Of a stretch of 64,000 nucleotides of DNA, positions 8,490 to 16,775 are shown in pieces (position 1 is the first letter of the stretch; each line of letters opens with the position of its first letter). Below the pieces are notes generated by a model, which saw only the letters and a program-made list of their open reading frames with translations, ran no database searches and was not told the DNA's origin. The position numbers and the translations under genes are program-made. Origin of the DNA: an uncultured Pelagibacteraceae bacterium (GTDB lineage: Bacteria; Pseudomonadota; Alphaproteobacteria; Pelagibacterales; Pelagibacteraceae); NCBI GenBank assembly GCA_902574685.1, contig CACGOO010000004.1:1-64000 (forward strand), written 5' to 3'.

Positions 8490-8638
8490 CCTAAACCTTT
8501 TTTAACCACGTAGTTGAGGGTGCCATGTGCGCCCGCTTCTACTGGTTTAATTAAACTTCTGAATAAAGATTTTCTTTTTTGAGTTTTAACTTCAGAGTTA
8601 ATTAGGTTTTTATGCTCAAAAGTATTCATATCAATCAT
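8465..8638 (-). CDS. Small basic protein of unknown function
   Basis: I do not recognise this gene. The frame runs 57 residues from the ATG at 8638 (a second ATG lies at 8629; a TTG at 8665 would add nine residues). The product is strongly basic at its C-terminus (VVKKGLGKNKIAKK) and contains LIKPVEAGAHGTLNYV, which looks like a folded or conserved segment rather than random AT-rich sequence. It lies downstream of sufA on the same strand, 50 bases after its stop, so it may be the last gene of the suf transcript. No strong ribosome-binding site is visible. Confidence 0.4.
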   Translation of the reverse strand: MIDMNTFEHKNLINSEVKTQKRKSLFRSLIKPVEAGAHGTLNYVVKKGLGKNKIAKK

Positions 8639-8688
8639 TCTATCATAGATATGCAATAAACGCAACTCTGATATGCGTGTATTAAATA

Positions 8689-9024
8689 CTATATTTTAAA
8701 GGACTCTCCACATCCACATCTCTCCGTTTCATTTGGGTTGTTGAATACAAATTGTGAAGAAAATTTTTCTTTTTTAAAATCCATTTCTGTTCCAAGTAAA
8801 TACATTACCGCTGCGGAGTCTATGAAGACTTTCACGCCCTTATCCTCTACTACTTCGTCATTTGGATTTGCTTCTTTTGTATACTCCATAATATAAGACA
8901 TCCCTGCGCACCCACCTGACTTAACTCCAACTCTAACTCCTAAAGAGTCTTTTTCAGCGTTAGACATAATTTCTTTTATTCTTTGAGCTGCGTTATCGCT
9001 TAATGTTATAATTTGTTTTGTCAT
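8689..9024 (-). CDS. sufA: A-type Fe-S carrier protein, SufA/IscA/ErpA family
   Basis: This 111-residue HesB/IscA-type protein receives Fe-S clusters from the SufBCD scaffold and passes them to apo-proteins. The three invariant cysteines are present: Cys39 in GGCAGMSY, and Cys103 and Cys105 in ERCGCGESF at the C-terminus. It is the last recognisable gene of the suf operon. Its start overlaps the sufT stop as ATGA. SufA is the natural name from context, but sequence alone does not separate it from ErpA. Confidence 0.93.
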   Translation of the reverse strand: MTKQIITLSDNAAQRIKEIMSNAEKDSLGVRVGVKSGGCAGMSYIMEYTKEANPNDEVVEDKGVKVFIDSAAVMYLLGTEMDFKKEKFSSQFVFNNPNETERCGCGESFKI

Positions 9025-9323
9025 AAATTTAGTTCAAGTTTTGCAGCTTCAGACATCATTGATTTGTCCCATGGTGGCTCCCAGACTAAATCAAGATCTA
9101 CTTTTGAAACTTCTTTAATTTCTAATATACTGTCTTTAACTTCTTTAGGCAAACTTTCAGCTACTGGACAATTTGGTGTGGTTAAAGTCATTTTAACCTT
9201 AACTTCAGAATTATTAACGATAATATCGTATATCAATCCTAATTCATATATATTAACAGGTATCTCTGGATCGTAAATTTTTTTTATTTCAGCAATTACT
9301 TTTTCTTTAAGATCCATTTTCAT
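9021..9323 (-). CDS. sufT: SufT, MIP18/DUF59-family Fe-S assembly factor
   Basis: This 100-residue MIP18-like (DUF59) protein contains YDPEIPVNIYELGLIYDI near the N-terminus and LTTPNCPVAESLP, with the single conserved cysteine, near residue 55. SufT proteins assist maturation of Fe-S proteins under high demand and are usual in alphaproteobacterial suf operons. ATGA overlaps link it both to sufU upstream and sufA downstream, so the last three genes are tightly coupled. A second ATG lies two codons in (9317). Confidence 0.9.
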   Translation of the reverse strand: MKMDLKEKVIAEIKKIYDPEIPVNIYELGLIYDIIVNNSEVKVKMTLTTPNCPVAESLPKEVKDSILEIKEVSKVDLDLVWEPPWDKSMMSEAAKLELNL

Positions 9324-9784
9324 TCCTCAGTTTTTACAATCTGATCTGAATTATCTAATGCTGATGTAAGAGTATGCCAAGATAAAGTTGCACACTTTAC
9401 TCTCATAGGATACTGCTTAACACCCGATAAACTCATTAATTTAGTTTTTTCGTCATCTTTTAAAATATTAGTTTCTAAAGAATCTTTTTCTTTTATCATT
9501 CCTAGAAAATCAGTTACAATTTCTTTTACTTCTTTTTCTTCTTTGCCTCTAACCATATCAGTCATAATCGATGCCGATGCCATTGAAATAGCGCAGCCAT
9601 GACCTTCAAATGCAATATCTTCAACTTTTTTATTTTCATTTAATCTGAGATAGACATGAACATTATCACCACATAAAGGATTATTTCCCTTTGCATCTTT
9701 ATTATAATTATCAAACTTTCCTAAATTCCTTGGATTTTTTCCATGGTCTAATATTATTTCCTGATATAAATCTTTTAAGTCCAT
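9320..9784 (-). CDS. sufU: SufU-type scaffold/sulfur-transfer protein
   Basis: This 154-residue IscU-like protein carries the SufU pattern: Cys38 and Asp40 in NPLCGDNVHVYL, Cys64 in GHGCAISMASAS, and Cys131 in RVKCATLSWHTL. In Firmicutes SufU is a zinc-dependent sulfurtransferase that accepts persulfide from SufS and replaces SufE. Here it sits directly after sufS (one-base overlap, TAATG), and no sufE is present in the operon, so the same role is likely. Confusion with IscU is unlikely because hscBA and fdx are absent and all neighbours are suf genes. Confidence 0.93.
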   Translation of the reverse strand: MDLKDLYQEIILDHGKNPRNLGKFDNYNKDAKGNNPLCGDNVHVYLRLNENKKVEDIAFEGHGCAISMASASIMTDMVRGKEEKEVKEIVTDFLGMIKEKDSLETNILKDDEKTKLMSLSGVKQYPMRVKCATLSWHTLTSALDNSDQIVKTEE

Positions 9785-11001
9785 TATAAGTTAAAAATTT
9801 TTTTACATTTGTTTATTGATTCATCAAGCTTATCAATATCATCTTTCGTATTATAAACTCCAAATGAAGCTCTTGCAGTTGCAGGTAAATTTAATTTATC
9901 ATGTAATATTTGACAGCAGTGATGACCTGCTCTAATAGCTACTCCATCTTCATCAAGAATTGTTGCAATATCATGTGGATGAACACCTTCGATAGTAAAT
10001 GATATAACCCCACCCTTTTCTTTTGGATTTCCTATAATATTAACTGAATTATTTTTTCTTAACTTTTCTAGTCCGTAGTCTAATAATTCTTTTTCATGTT
10101 TTTCGATATTTTGAATACCAATTTTTTCCATAAATTTTATGGATTCATTAAAAGCTATAACTTGAGCTGTAGCCATTGTTCCAGCCTCATATTTATTAGG
10201 TAATTCACCATAAGTAATACCTTCTTTTTTAACCTCATTTATCATTCCTCCTCCACCTTGATATGGGGGCAAATCTTCAAGCCATTTTTTTTTCGCATAT
10301 AGAATACCTATTCCAGTTGGTCCGTACATTTTATGTCCAGATATTGCATAAAAATCACAATCAATATCCTGCATATCTAATTTTAAGTGAGGTGCGCCTT
10401 GGCAACCATCAATTAGAACCGGTATATTTTTCGAATGAGCCAATTGTACAATTTCTTTGATAGGTAATATTGCGCCTGTTACATTCGATAAATGACTTAC
10501 ACTAATTATCTTTGTTTTGTTTGTAATTTTTTTTTCTATAGCTTCTAATGTCACTTCGCCATTATCATTAATTTCAGCAAATTCTATTTTTATATTTTTT
10601 GCTTTTCTAAGAAAATGCCAAGGAACATAATTTGAATGATGCTCGAGTTCAGTCAACAATACTTCATCTCCTTCAGATAAATATTTTTGACCAAAAGTGT
10701 TAGCGACTAAATTAATTGCTTCTGTAGCACCTTTGGTAAATACGATTTCATCTTTATCTTTAGCATTAATATATTTTTGAACTGAAACTCTTGTTTGTTC
10801 ATATAAATTAGTAGCAGCAACCGCCAAATAATGAACACTTCTACCTACATTAGAAAACTCTTTTGTATAAAAATCATAAATTCTATCTACAACAACTCTT
10901 GGTTTTTGAGATGAATTAGCACTATCTAAATATACTAAATCATTATTCTGAATTTTATCGTCAAAAATTGGAAATTCTCTTTTTATATCATCTATATTCA
11001 T
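9784..11001 (-). CDS. sufS: Cysteine desulfurase SufS
   Basis: This 405-residue fold-type I PLP enzyme removes sulfur from cysteine to feed Fe-S assembly. TKGATEAINLVA near residue 90 binds the cofactor phosphate, LIDGCQGAPH near 198 carries the ring-stacking region, and ISGHKMYGPTGIG near 220 has the Schiff-base lysine. RAGHHCCQ near 355 has the catalytic cysteine in the short-loop class II (SufS) context rather than the longer IscS loop. It overlaps sufD upstream and sufU downstream by one base each. Confidence 0.96.
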   Translation of the reverse strand: MNIDDIKREFPIFDDKIQNNDLVYLDSANSSQKPRVVVDRIYDFYTKEFSNVGRSVHYLAVAATNLYEQTRVSVQKYINAKDKDEIVFTKGATEAINLVANTFGQKYLSEGDEVLLTELEHHSNYVPWHFLRKAKNIKIEFAEINDNGEVTLEAIEKKITNKTKIISVSHLSNVTGAILPIKEIVQLAHSKNIPVLIDGCQGAPHLKLDMQDIDCDFYAISGHKMYGPTGIGILYAKKKWLEDLPPYQGGGGMINEVKKEGITYGELPNKYEAGTMATAQVIAFNESIKFMEKIGIQNIEKHEKELLDYGLEKLRKNNSVNIIGNPKEKGGVISFTIEGVHPHDIATILDEDGVAIRAGHHCCQILHDKLNLPATARASFGVYNTKDDIDKLDESINKCKKIFNL

Positions 11002-12245
11002 TAATTTAATCCAATCATATTTTTTAATAATTTTTTAATTTCTTCATCTGTAATTTTTTCAACAACATCTAAAAGGAAACCGTTAATTAATAATTCTTTT
11101 GCAGTTTTTTTGTCTAATCCTCTAGACATTAAATAAAAAATAGAATCTTCATCTAAACTACCTGATGCAGAACCATGTGAACATTTAACATCATCAGCAT
11201 AAATTTCTAGTTCAGGCTTTGCATTAAATTCTGCTTGTTCATTTAAAAGCACCGCTTTACTTAATTGATAACCATCAGTTTTTTGAGCTTTAGAATCCAC
11301 ATATATTTTTCCTTGGTAGACAGACTTTGAACTGTCATCAATTACACTTTTTATTAACTGATAACTTTTCGTGTTTTCATACAAATGGTTAGTATTAGTT
11401 CTTATTTCGTGGTGTTTATTTTTAGACAATAAGTGTATTCCATTAATAAATGCCGACGAATATTGACCTTCAAGATTACAGCTGACTTCATTTTTTTTAT
11501 AATCTGAACCAGATGAAAATATAAATGTTTCAGAAATACTATTTTCTTTTTGATTAATACTAGAATAATCATACTTAATATTTGTATTACTTTTTTTATC
11601 TATTTTGTAATTCTTAAGAATTGCATTTTTACCAAGATTAAAATTAAATAAATTGTTAATGAAATTCTTTTCTGAATTATCGTCAGAAAGATTAATAATT
11701 TTTATTGAACTGTTCTCTTCTAGCTCAAACTTTAGTTGAAAATTAATATTAGTGTTGCTCACTTTCTCATTTGTTATTTGATATATAATTAAAGGCTTTT
11801 TGAATGAATAATTTTTTTTAACTAAAATATTATGTATTTTATTAGAAAAAGAATTATTTAGACTTAAAAGAGAATTATCATCATTTGGGTTTTGGTTAAA
11901 ATTTTCTAAAGTCGTTAAATTAATTTTATTGCTTTCTTCATATTCAAAACTCAATCGCTCAACTTTACCGTTAACAATAACAATTTTATTATGTTCAATT
12001 TCCTTTATAAAAATTTCGTCGTTAATTTCATTTTTAATGTTGTAATCATTATAAAATGTTAGTTCACCAATATTTTTTTGAATTATCTGTTTTATATCTG
12101 AAAATTTCCAGTTTTCTAATTTTCTGCTAGGAAATCCATTTTTCAAAAAATTATCTAGAGCTTCTTTTTTTAATTTAATCTCTTGGTTTGAGAAATTAGA
12201 CATGCTTATAAATTTATCAAAATCTGTTTTTAATTTTTGTTCCAT
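11001..12245 (-). CDS. sufD: Fe-S assembly scaffold protein SufD
   Basis: This 414-residue SufBD-family protein is the partner of SufB and SufC in the SufBC2D scaffold. The N-terminal third is Asn/Lys-rich and poorly conserved. The C-terminal beta-helix contains the diagnostic DDVKCSHGSASGSLDED segment near residue 350, including the histidine implicated in cluster assembly, then YLMSRGLDKKTAKELLINGF. It directly abuts sufC upstream and shares one base with sufS downstream. Low conservation outside the C-terminal third is normal for SufD. Confidence 0.93.
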   Translation of the reverse strand: MEQKLKTDFDKFISMSNFSNQEIKLKKEALDNFLKNGFPSRKLENWKFSDIKQIIQKNIGELTFYNDYNIKNEINDEIFIKEIEHNKIVIVNGKVERLSFEYEESNKINLTTLENFNQNPNDDNSLLSLNNSFSNKIHNILVKKNYSFKKPLIIYQITNEKVSNTNINFQLKFELEENSSIKIINLSDDNSEKNFINNLFNFNLGKNAILKNYKIDKKSNTNIKYDYSSINQKENSISETFIFSSGSDYKKNEVSCNLEGQYSSAFINGIHLLSKNKHHEIRTNTNHLYENTKSYQLIKSVIDDSSKSVYQGKIYVDSKAQKTDGYQLSKAVLLNEQAEFNAKPELEIYADDVKCSHGSASGSLDEDSIFYLMSRGLDKKTAKELLINGFLLDVVEKITDEEIKKLLKNMIGLN

Positions 12246-12980
12246 TTAATTGAAATTTTCATATCCTTTTTTTTCTAACTCTAAAGCTAATTCTGCACCA
12301 CCTGATTTAATAATTTTTCCACCCATAAGTACATGCACAAAGTCAGGTTTTATATAATCAAGTAGTCTTTGATAGTGAGTAATTATTAAAAATGAATTAT
12401 TTTTTTTTCTTAATGCATTAACTCCATCTGCAACTATTTTAAGAGCATCAATATCTAATCCAGAGTCTGTTTCATCTAGTATAGATAATTTTGGATCTAA
12501 AATTGACATTTGTAAAATTTCGTTTTTCTTTTTTTCACCTCCAGAGAAACCTACATTTAATTGGCGATTTAATTTTTCTTCATCAAATTTAAGTTCTTTT
12601 GCTTTTTCTTTAACTAATTTTAAAAACTCTAAAGCATCTAATTCTTTTTCACCTCTAGCTTTTCTGATTGAATTTAGAGATGTTTTTAAAAAAATATTTG
12701 TATTTACCCCAGGTATTTCTAAAGGATATTGGAATGCTAAGAAGATACCTTTGTGCGCTCTTTCCTCAGTTTCAAGATCAAATAAATTGTTGTTTTCATA
12801 TAATACTTCTCCTGATATCTCATATCCTTTTTTACCTGATAGGATATTTGATAAAGTGCTTTTTCCTGATCCATTAGGTCCCATTATTGCATGCACCTCA
12901 CCTGGTTTTATTTCTAAATTAAAACCACTTAAGATGGATTTTTCTTGAATTTTTGCATTTAAATTATTTATTTTTAACAT
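12246..12980 (-). CDS. sufC: Fe-S assembly ATPase SufC
   Basis: This 244-residue soluble ABC ATPase drives conformational change in the SufBC2D scaffold. Walker A is GPNGSGKST near residue 34, the signature is FSGGEKKKNEILQ near 148, and Walker B reads LSILDETDSGLDID. The D-E-T-D-S-G-L-D wording is specific to SufC. It lies between sufB and sufD with zero-base gaps on both sides, so it is translated from the same message at matched levels. Confidence 0.97.
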   Translation of the reverse strand: MLKINNLNAKIQEKSILSGFNLEIKPGEVHAIMGPNGSGKSTLSNILSGKKGYEISGEVLYENNNLFDLETEERAHKGIFLAFQYPLEIPGVNTNIFLKTSLNSIRKARGEKELDALEFLKLVKEKAKELKFDEEKLNRQLNVGFSGGEKKKNEILQMSILDPKLSILDETDSGLDIDALKIVADGVNALRKKNNSFLIITHYQRLLDYIKPDFVHVLMGGKIIKSGGAELALELEKKGYENFN

Positions 12981-14417
12981 TTAACCAACGCTTCCTTCTA
13001 AACTTATTCCAACTAGTTTTTGAGCCTCAACAGCAAACTCCATAGGTAATTGTTGTAAAACCTCTTTACAAAAGCCATTAACAATAAGTCCTACAGCTTC
13101 TTCCTGATTTAGTCCTCTTTGCTGACAATAATGAAGTTGATCTTCACTTATTTTAGATGTGGTCGCTTCATGAGCAATATTAGAATTTGAATTTTTATTC
13201 TTAATATAAGGTACGGTGTGTGCTCCACACTTGTTACCCATTAATAATGAATCGCATTGAGTATAATTTGTTGAATTAGATGCATTTTTTGAAATATCTA
13301 CCAAACCTCTGTAAGTCATATCAGATTTACCTGCGCTAATACCTTTTGAAATAATTTTACTTTTTGTATTTTTTCCTAAATGAATCATCTTAGTTCCAGT
13401 GTCAGCTTTCTGATGATTATTTGTAATTGCGATTGAATAAAATTCTCCAATTGAGTTATCACCTTTTAAAATACAACTTGGATATTTCCAAGTAATTGCA
13501 GAACCAGTTTCTACTTGTGTCCATGAAATTTTTGAGTTTGTACCTTTACACAATCCTCTTTTAGTTACAAAATTATATATTCCTCCTTTTCCGTCTTTAT
13601 CTCCAGGATACCAATTTTGTACTGTAGAATATTTAATCTCTGCATCTTCTAAAGCAATCAATTCTACGTTCGCAGCGTGTAACTGATTTTCATCTCTCAT
13701 TGGTGCAGTGCATCCTTCTAAATAACTTACATAACTACCTTTATCAGCAATGATTAAAGTTCTCTCGAACTGACCAGTGTCTGATGCATTAATTCTAAAA
13801 TAAGTTGATAGTTCCATCGGACATTTTACATTTGGTGGTATGTAAACAAATGATCCATCAGTGAAAACTGCCGAGTTTAATGTAGCAAAGAAGTGATCAG
13901 TAATTGGTATAACCGAACCTAAATATTTTTTAACTAAATCTGGATGTTTTTGTATTGCTTCAGAAATAGAGCAAAAAATAATTCCTTTTTCTGTTAAAGT
14001 ATCTTTAAAAGTAGTAGCAACAGACACTGAGTCAAATACAGCATCAACAGCAATGCCATTTAACCTTTTTTGTTCTTGCAAAGGTATTCCTAATTTTTTG
14101 TAAGTTTCTAATAACTTAGGATCTAAATCCTCTAAATTTTTTGGTTTTTCTTTAAAACTTTTAGGTGCAGAATAGTAATATAAGTCTTGATAATCTATTT
14201 TTGGGTATTTTGGTTTTTGCCAGTCAGGTTCTTTTATTACTTTTAATCTTTCAAATGCTTTTAACCTCCATTGAAGTAGCCAGTCTGGTTCTTTTTTAAC
14301 ATTTGATATAAATCTTATAACTTCTTCGTTTAAACCTTTAGGAGCTTTAAAGCTTTCAATATCCGTCGAAAACCCGTATTTATAATCTTTTAAATCTTCT
14401 ATTTGTTTATCTCTCAT
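12981..14417 (-). CDS. sufB: Fe-S assembly scaffold protein SufB
   Basis: This 478-residue core subunit of the SufBC2D scaffold holds the nascent cluster. Recognisable segments are [10 protein letters not shown] at the N-terminus, [21 protein letters not shown] near residue 190, the [16 protein letters not shown] cysteine segment near 395, and [22 protein letters not shown] near the C-terminus. The length matches alphaproteobacterial SufB. The start codon overlaps the iscR stop by one base, so the repressor and the first assembly factor are translated together. Confidence 0.97.
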   Translation of the reverse strand: MRDKQIEDLKDYKYGFSTDIESFKAPKGLNEEVIRFISNVKKEPDWLLQWRLKAFERLKVIKEPDWQKPKYPKIDYQDLYYYSAPKSFKEKPKNLEDLDPKLLETYKKLGIPLQEQKRLNGIAVDAVFDSVSVATTFKDTLTEKGIIFCSISEAIQKHPDLVKKYLGSVIPITDHFFATLNSAVFTDGSFVYIPPNVKCPMELSTYFRINASDTGQFERTLIIADKGSYVSYLEGCTAPMRDENQLHAANVELIALEDAEIKYSTVQNWYPGDKDGKGGIYNFVTKRGLCKGTNSKISWTQVETGSAITWKYPSCILKGDNSIGEFYSIAITNNHQKADTGTKMIHLGKNTKSKIISKGISAGKSDMTYRGLVDISKNASNSTNYTQCDSLLMGNKCGAHTVPYIKNKNSNSNIAHEATTSKISEDQLHYCQQRGLNQEEAVGLIVNGFCKEVLQQLPMEFAVEAQKLVGISLEGSVG

Positions 14418-14839
14418 TACAATCTATTTTCTGTTTTATATATTAGGTCACCAAGATTTTTTTCTTCGAAAAATAAGTTTATATGTGTCTCCAGCTCATC
14501 CCATAAATTATGAGTAATGCATTTAGCAGATTTTCCATTGCATCCTTTTTTCGAATGCTTTTGACAACCTATTGTTTTAACTTTTTCTTCAACTGCATAA
14601 AGAATATCTGAAATTTTTATTTCATTAGGTGTTTTATTAAGAGTATAACCTCCTTTTTTTCCCCTTATGCTTTTTACGATTTCATTTTTTTTTAATTTTA
14701 AAAATAACTGCTCGAGATAAACTAAGGATATTCCTTGTCTGATAGATATATCCCTAAGTGATATTGGCTCATTATTTTTAAATCTTGCTATGTCAGCTAG
14801 TGCCATCACAGCATATCTGCTTTTAGTTGATAATTTCAT
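14417..14839 (-). CDS. iscR: Rrf2-family Fe-S regulator IscR
   Basis: This 140-residue winged-helix Rrf2 protein is the first gene of the suf operon. The DNA-binding domain ([15 protein letters not shown], then [16 protein letters not shown]) is followed by Cys92, Cys100, Cys107 and His110, the three-Cys/one-His set that binds a [2Fe-2S] cluster in IscR. Spacing between the cysteines is a little wider than in the enterobacterial protein. With a near-perfect type-1 IscR box over its own promoter, it most likely represses the operon when Fe-S clusters are plentiful. RirA-like function is less likely given that box. Confidence 0.93.
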   Translation of the reverse strand: MKLSTKSRYAVMALADIARFKNNEPISLRDISIRQGISLVYLEQLFLKLKKNEIVKSIRGKKGGYTLNKTPNEIKISDILYAVEEKVKTIGCQKHSKKGCNGKSAKCITHNLWDELETHINLFFEEKNLGDLIYKTENRL

Positions 14840-14859
14840 ATTTACCGCAATTTACGGGC

Positions 14860-14887
14860 TTTATATATACCTGACTATTTTAGTCAA
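14860..14887 (-). promoter_or_regulatory. Promoter of the iscR-suf operon
   Basis: Read on the minus strand, TTGACT (14887-14882) and TATAAA (14865-14860) are separated by 16 bases and lie about 20 bases before the iscR start. This is the best sigma-70 match in the spacer. The IscR box covers the -35 element and the spacer. Confidence 0.7.
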
Positions 14888-14891
14888 GATT
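14867..14891 (-). promoter_or_regulatory. IscR type-1 binding site
   Basis: The 25-base site, read on the minus strand, has core TTGACTAAAATAGTCAGG. It matches the published enterobacterial type-1 consensus (ATASYYGACTRWWWYAGTCRRSTAT) at 23 of 25 positions by my count, with both mismatches among the outermost A/T positions. It overlaps the -35 region of the iscR promoter, the arrangement expected for autorepression by holo-IscR. Confidence 0.85.
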
Positions 14892-14968
14892 GTGTAAATT
14901 TAAAATACTTGCATTTTGTCGCTCATTTTTGATAGAAAAATATAATTTTTTTTTGAGACTGATAATCA

Positions 14969-15634
14969 ATGCCATCAACGGATACAAAAATTGCTGAAAT
15001 TTTTATTCCCGGACCTGCCGGTAGATTAGAAGCAAAGTATTTTAAAAGTAAAAAAAATACATCGCCTATAGCCTTAGTTCTTCACCCTCATCCTCAATAT
15101 GGTGGTACCATGAATAATAAAGTTGTCGTAGATACTTTTCAAACATTTGTAGATAACAATTTTTCAGCTTGTAGAGTGAATTTTAGAGGTGTCGGTAAAA
15201 GTGATGGTGAATTTGATAATGGTCAAGGAGAATTAGCGGATGCAGCAGCTGCATTAGATTGGTTGGAGAGAGAAAACTTTGATAACTCGCAATGTTGGAT
15301 TTCAGGTTTTTCTTTTGGATCTCTGATTGCTATGCAATTATTAATGAGAAGACCAGAGATAAATCGGTTTATAGCCATCTCACCCCAACCCAATGTATAT
15401 GATTTTTCTTTTTTATCGCCGTGCCCTACTTCAGGTATAGTAATTCATGGAAAGAGAGATGAATTAGTCCCTTTTGAAGATATAAATGAATTGAATAAGA
15501 GATTAAGTGCTCAAAAGGGTATTAAAGTTGAATTTGATATTATATCTGAAGCAAATCATTTTTTTTCAAAAGCTGATGAACCCCTAATAAAATCTTTGAA
15601 TAAATATATAAAAAAAGAAACTGCTTTATATTAA
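14969..15634 (+). CDS. Alpha/beta hydrolase (COG2945 type)
   Basis: This 221-residue serine hydrolase of unknown substrate opens with IFIPGPAGRLEAKY and contains ALVLHPHPQYGGTMNNKVV (oxyanion region), the nucleophile elbow SGFSFGS (G-x-S-x-G) near residue 111, a candidate acid in GKRDELVPF, and the catalytic His in EANHFFS near residue 198. There is no signal peptide, so it is cytoplasmic. It is divergent from iscR across a 129-base spacer, and its 3' end overlaps convergent anmK by 4 bases. The family is common in alphaproteobacteria but functionally uncharacterised. Confidence 0.85.
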   Translation: MPSTDTKIAEIFIPGPAGRLEAKYFKSKKNTSPIALVLHPHPQYGGTMNNKVVVDTFQTFVDNNFSACRVNFRGVGKSDGEFDNGQGELADAAAALDWLERENFDNSQCWISGFSFGSLIAMQLLMRRPEINRFIAISPQPNVYDFSFLSPCPTSGIVIHGKRDELVPFEDINELNKRLSAQKGIKVEFDIISEANHFFSKADEPLIKSLNKYIKKETALY

Positions 15635-16728
15635 TAATTTATTTTAATTTCACCGCCTGTAACAGGATTTAAAACATTGGTCGTAGTAGGATAACTAATT
15701 ATTTTATTAAGATATGATCTAATAGATAAATATGCAAATGCTTGGGACTCTATAAAATCACCATCAATACCAAGTTCATCAATTAATTTAATTTTATATT
15801 TCAATAATTTCTTAATATGATTGACTAAAGTTATATTTTTTCTTCCTCCACCACATAAAATAATTTCTATTTCATTATCAAAATTTTTTTTTATATTTTG
15901 TGAAATTATTAATGCTGTAAAATATGTTAATGTAGCTACAGCATCTTCAAATTCTAAACCTTTAACAAAACTAAAATCAAATTCCTTTCTATCAAAAGAA
16001 TGTTTTTCCTGTGCATTGTAAAACTCATGTTCGTAAAATTGATTAATTATATCTTTATTTATGTTTCCAGATGATGCTATAACTCCATTTCGATCATAAT
16101 TTATTCCTTTTGTTTTTTTTAAATATTCATCAATTAAAACATTTCCTGGACCGATATCTTTTGCTGCTAAAATATTTTTAAAACTATAAGTATAATTTGA
16201 TATTCCTCCTATATTTAAAATTAATGTAGGATTATTTATCTTAAATTTTTTTATTAAAAGTTCATGGTAAACAGGAGTCAATGGTGCACCTTCCCCACCA
16301 TTTTTAATATCGTTAGCTCTAAAATTATAAATTACTTTTTCTTTTAATTCTTGAGAGAGTAAATTTGCATCCCCCATTTGTATAGAGTATCCATCTTTAG
16401 GTTTATGAATTATTGTTTGTCCATGAAAACCAATTAATTGAACTTTCAAATTATTCTTACTTAAAATTTTATTTGATATTTTTGAATGATAAAGAGTAAG
16501 ATTTCTTTCTAAAGATTTATAAGTGCTTATATTTTCCTCTATATCTGCTCTATTGTTCGTATTTAGAATAAATTTAGAAAGTCTTTTTCTAAATTCTTCA
16601 GGATAATTAAAATACTTATTATCTATTATATCTAAATTATTTTCACCATCTGATTTGATAATACTTGCATCAATACCGTCAAGAGATGTACCACTCATTA
16701 AACCTAGTGCTATAAAAGAATTATCCAT
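15631..16728 (-). CDS. anmK: Anhydro-N-acetylmuramic acid kinase
   Basis: This 365-residue AnmK-family sugar kinase converts 1,6-anhydroMurNAc, released from peptidoglycan, into MurNAc-6-phosphate for wall recycling. The N-terminal GLMSGTSLDGIDASI is the ATP-binding signature of the family. IGFHGQTIIHKP near residue 98 and LNIGGISNYTY near 176 are further AnmK hallmarks, and LCGGGRKN near 290 closes the nucleotide site. It is divergent from tyrS with a gap of under 50 bases. Length fits the family. Confidence 0.94.
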   Translation of the reverse strand: MDNSFIALGLMSGTSLDGIDASIIKSDGENNLDIIDNKYFNYPEEFRKRLSKFILNTNNRADIEENISTYKSLERNLTLYHSKISNKILSKNNLKVQLIGFHGQTIIHKPKDGYSIQMGDANLLSQELKEKVIYNFRANDIKNGGEGAPLTPVYHELLIKKFKINNPTLILNIGGISNYTYSFKNILAAKDIGPGNVLIDEYLKKTKGINYDRNGVIASSGNINKDIINQFYEHEFYNAQEKHSFDRKEFDFSFVKGLEFEDAVATLTYFTALIISQNIKKNFDNEIEIILCGGGRKNITLVNHIKKLLKYKIKLIDELGIDGDFIESQAFAYLSIRSYLNKIISYPTTTNVLNPVTGGEIKINY

Positions 16729-16775
16729 TATTGATTATTATTTTTATTTAAATATGTATATTGAAAGTACCACTT

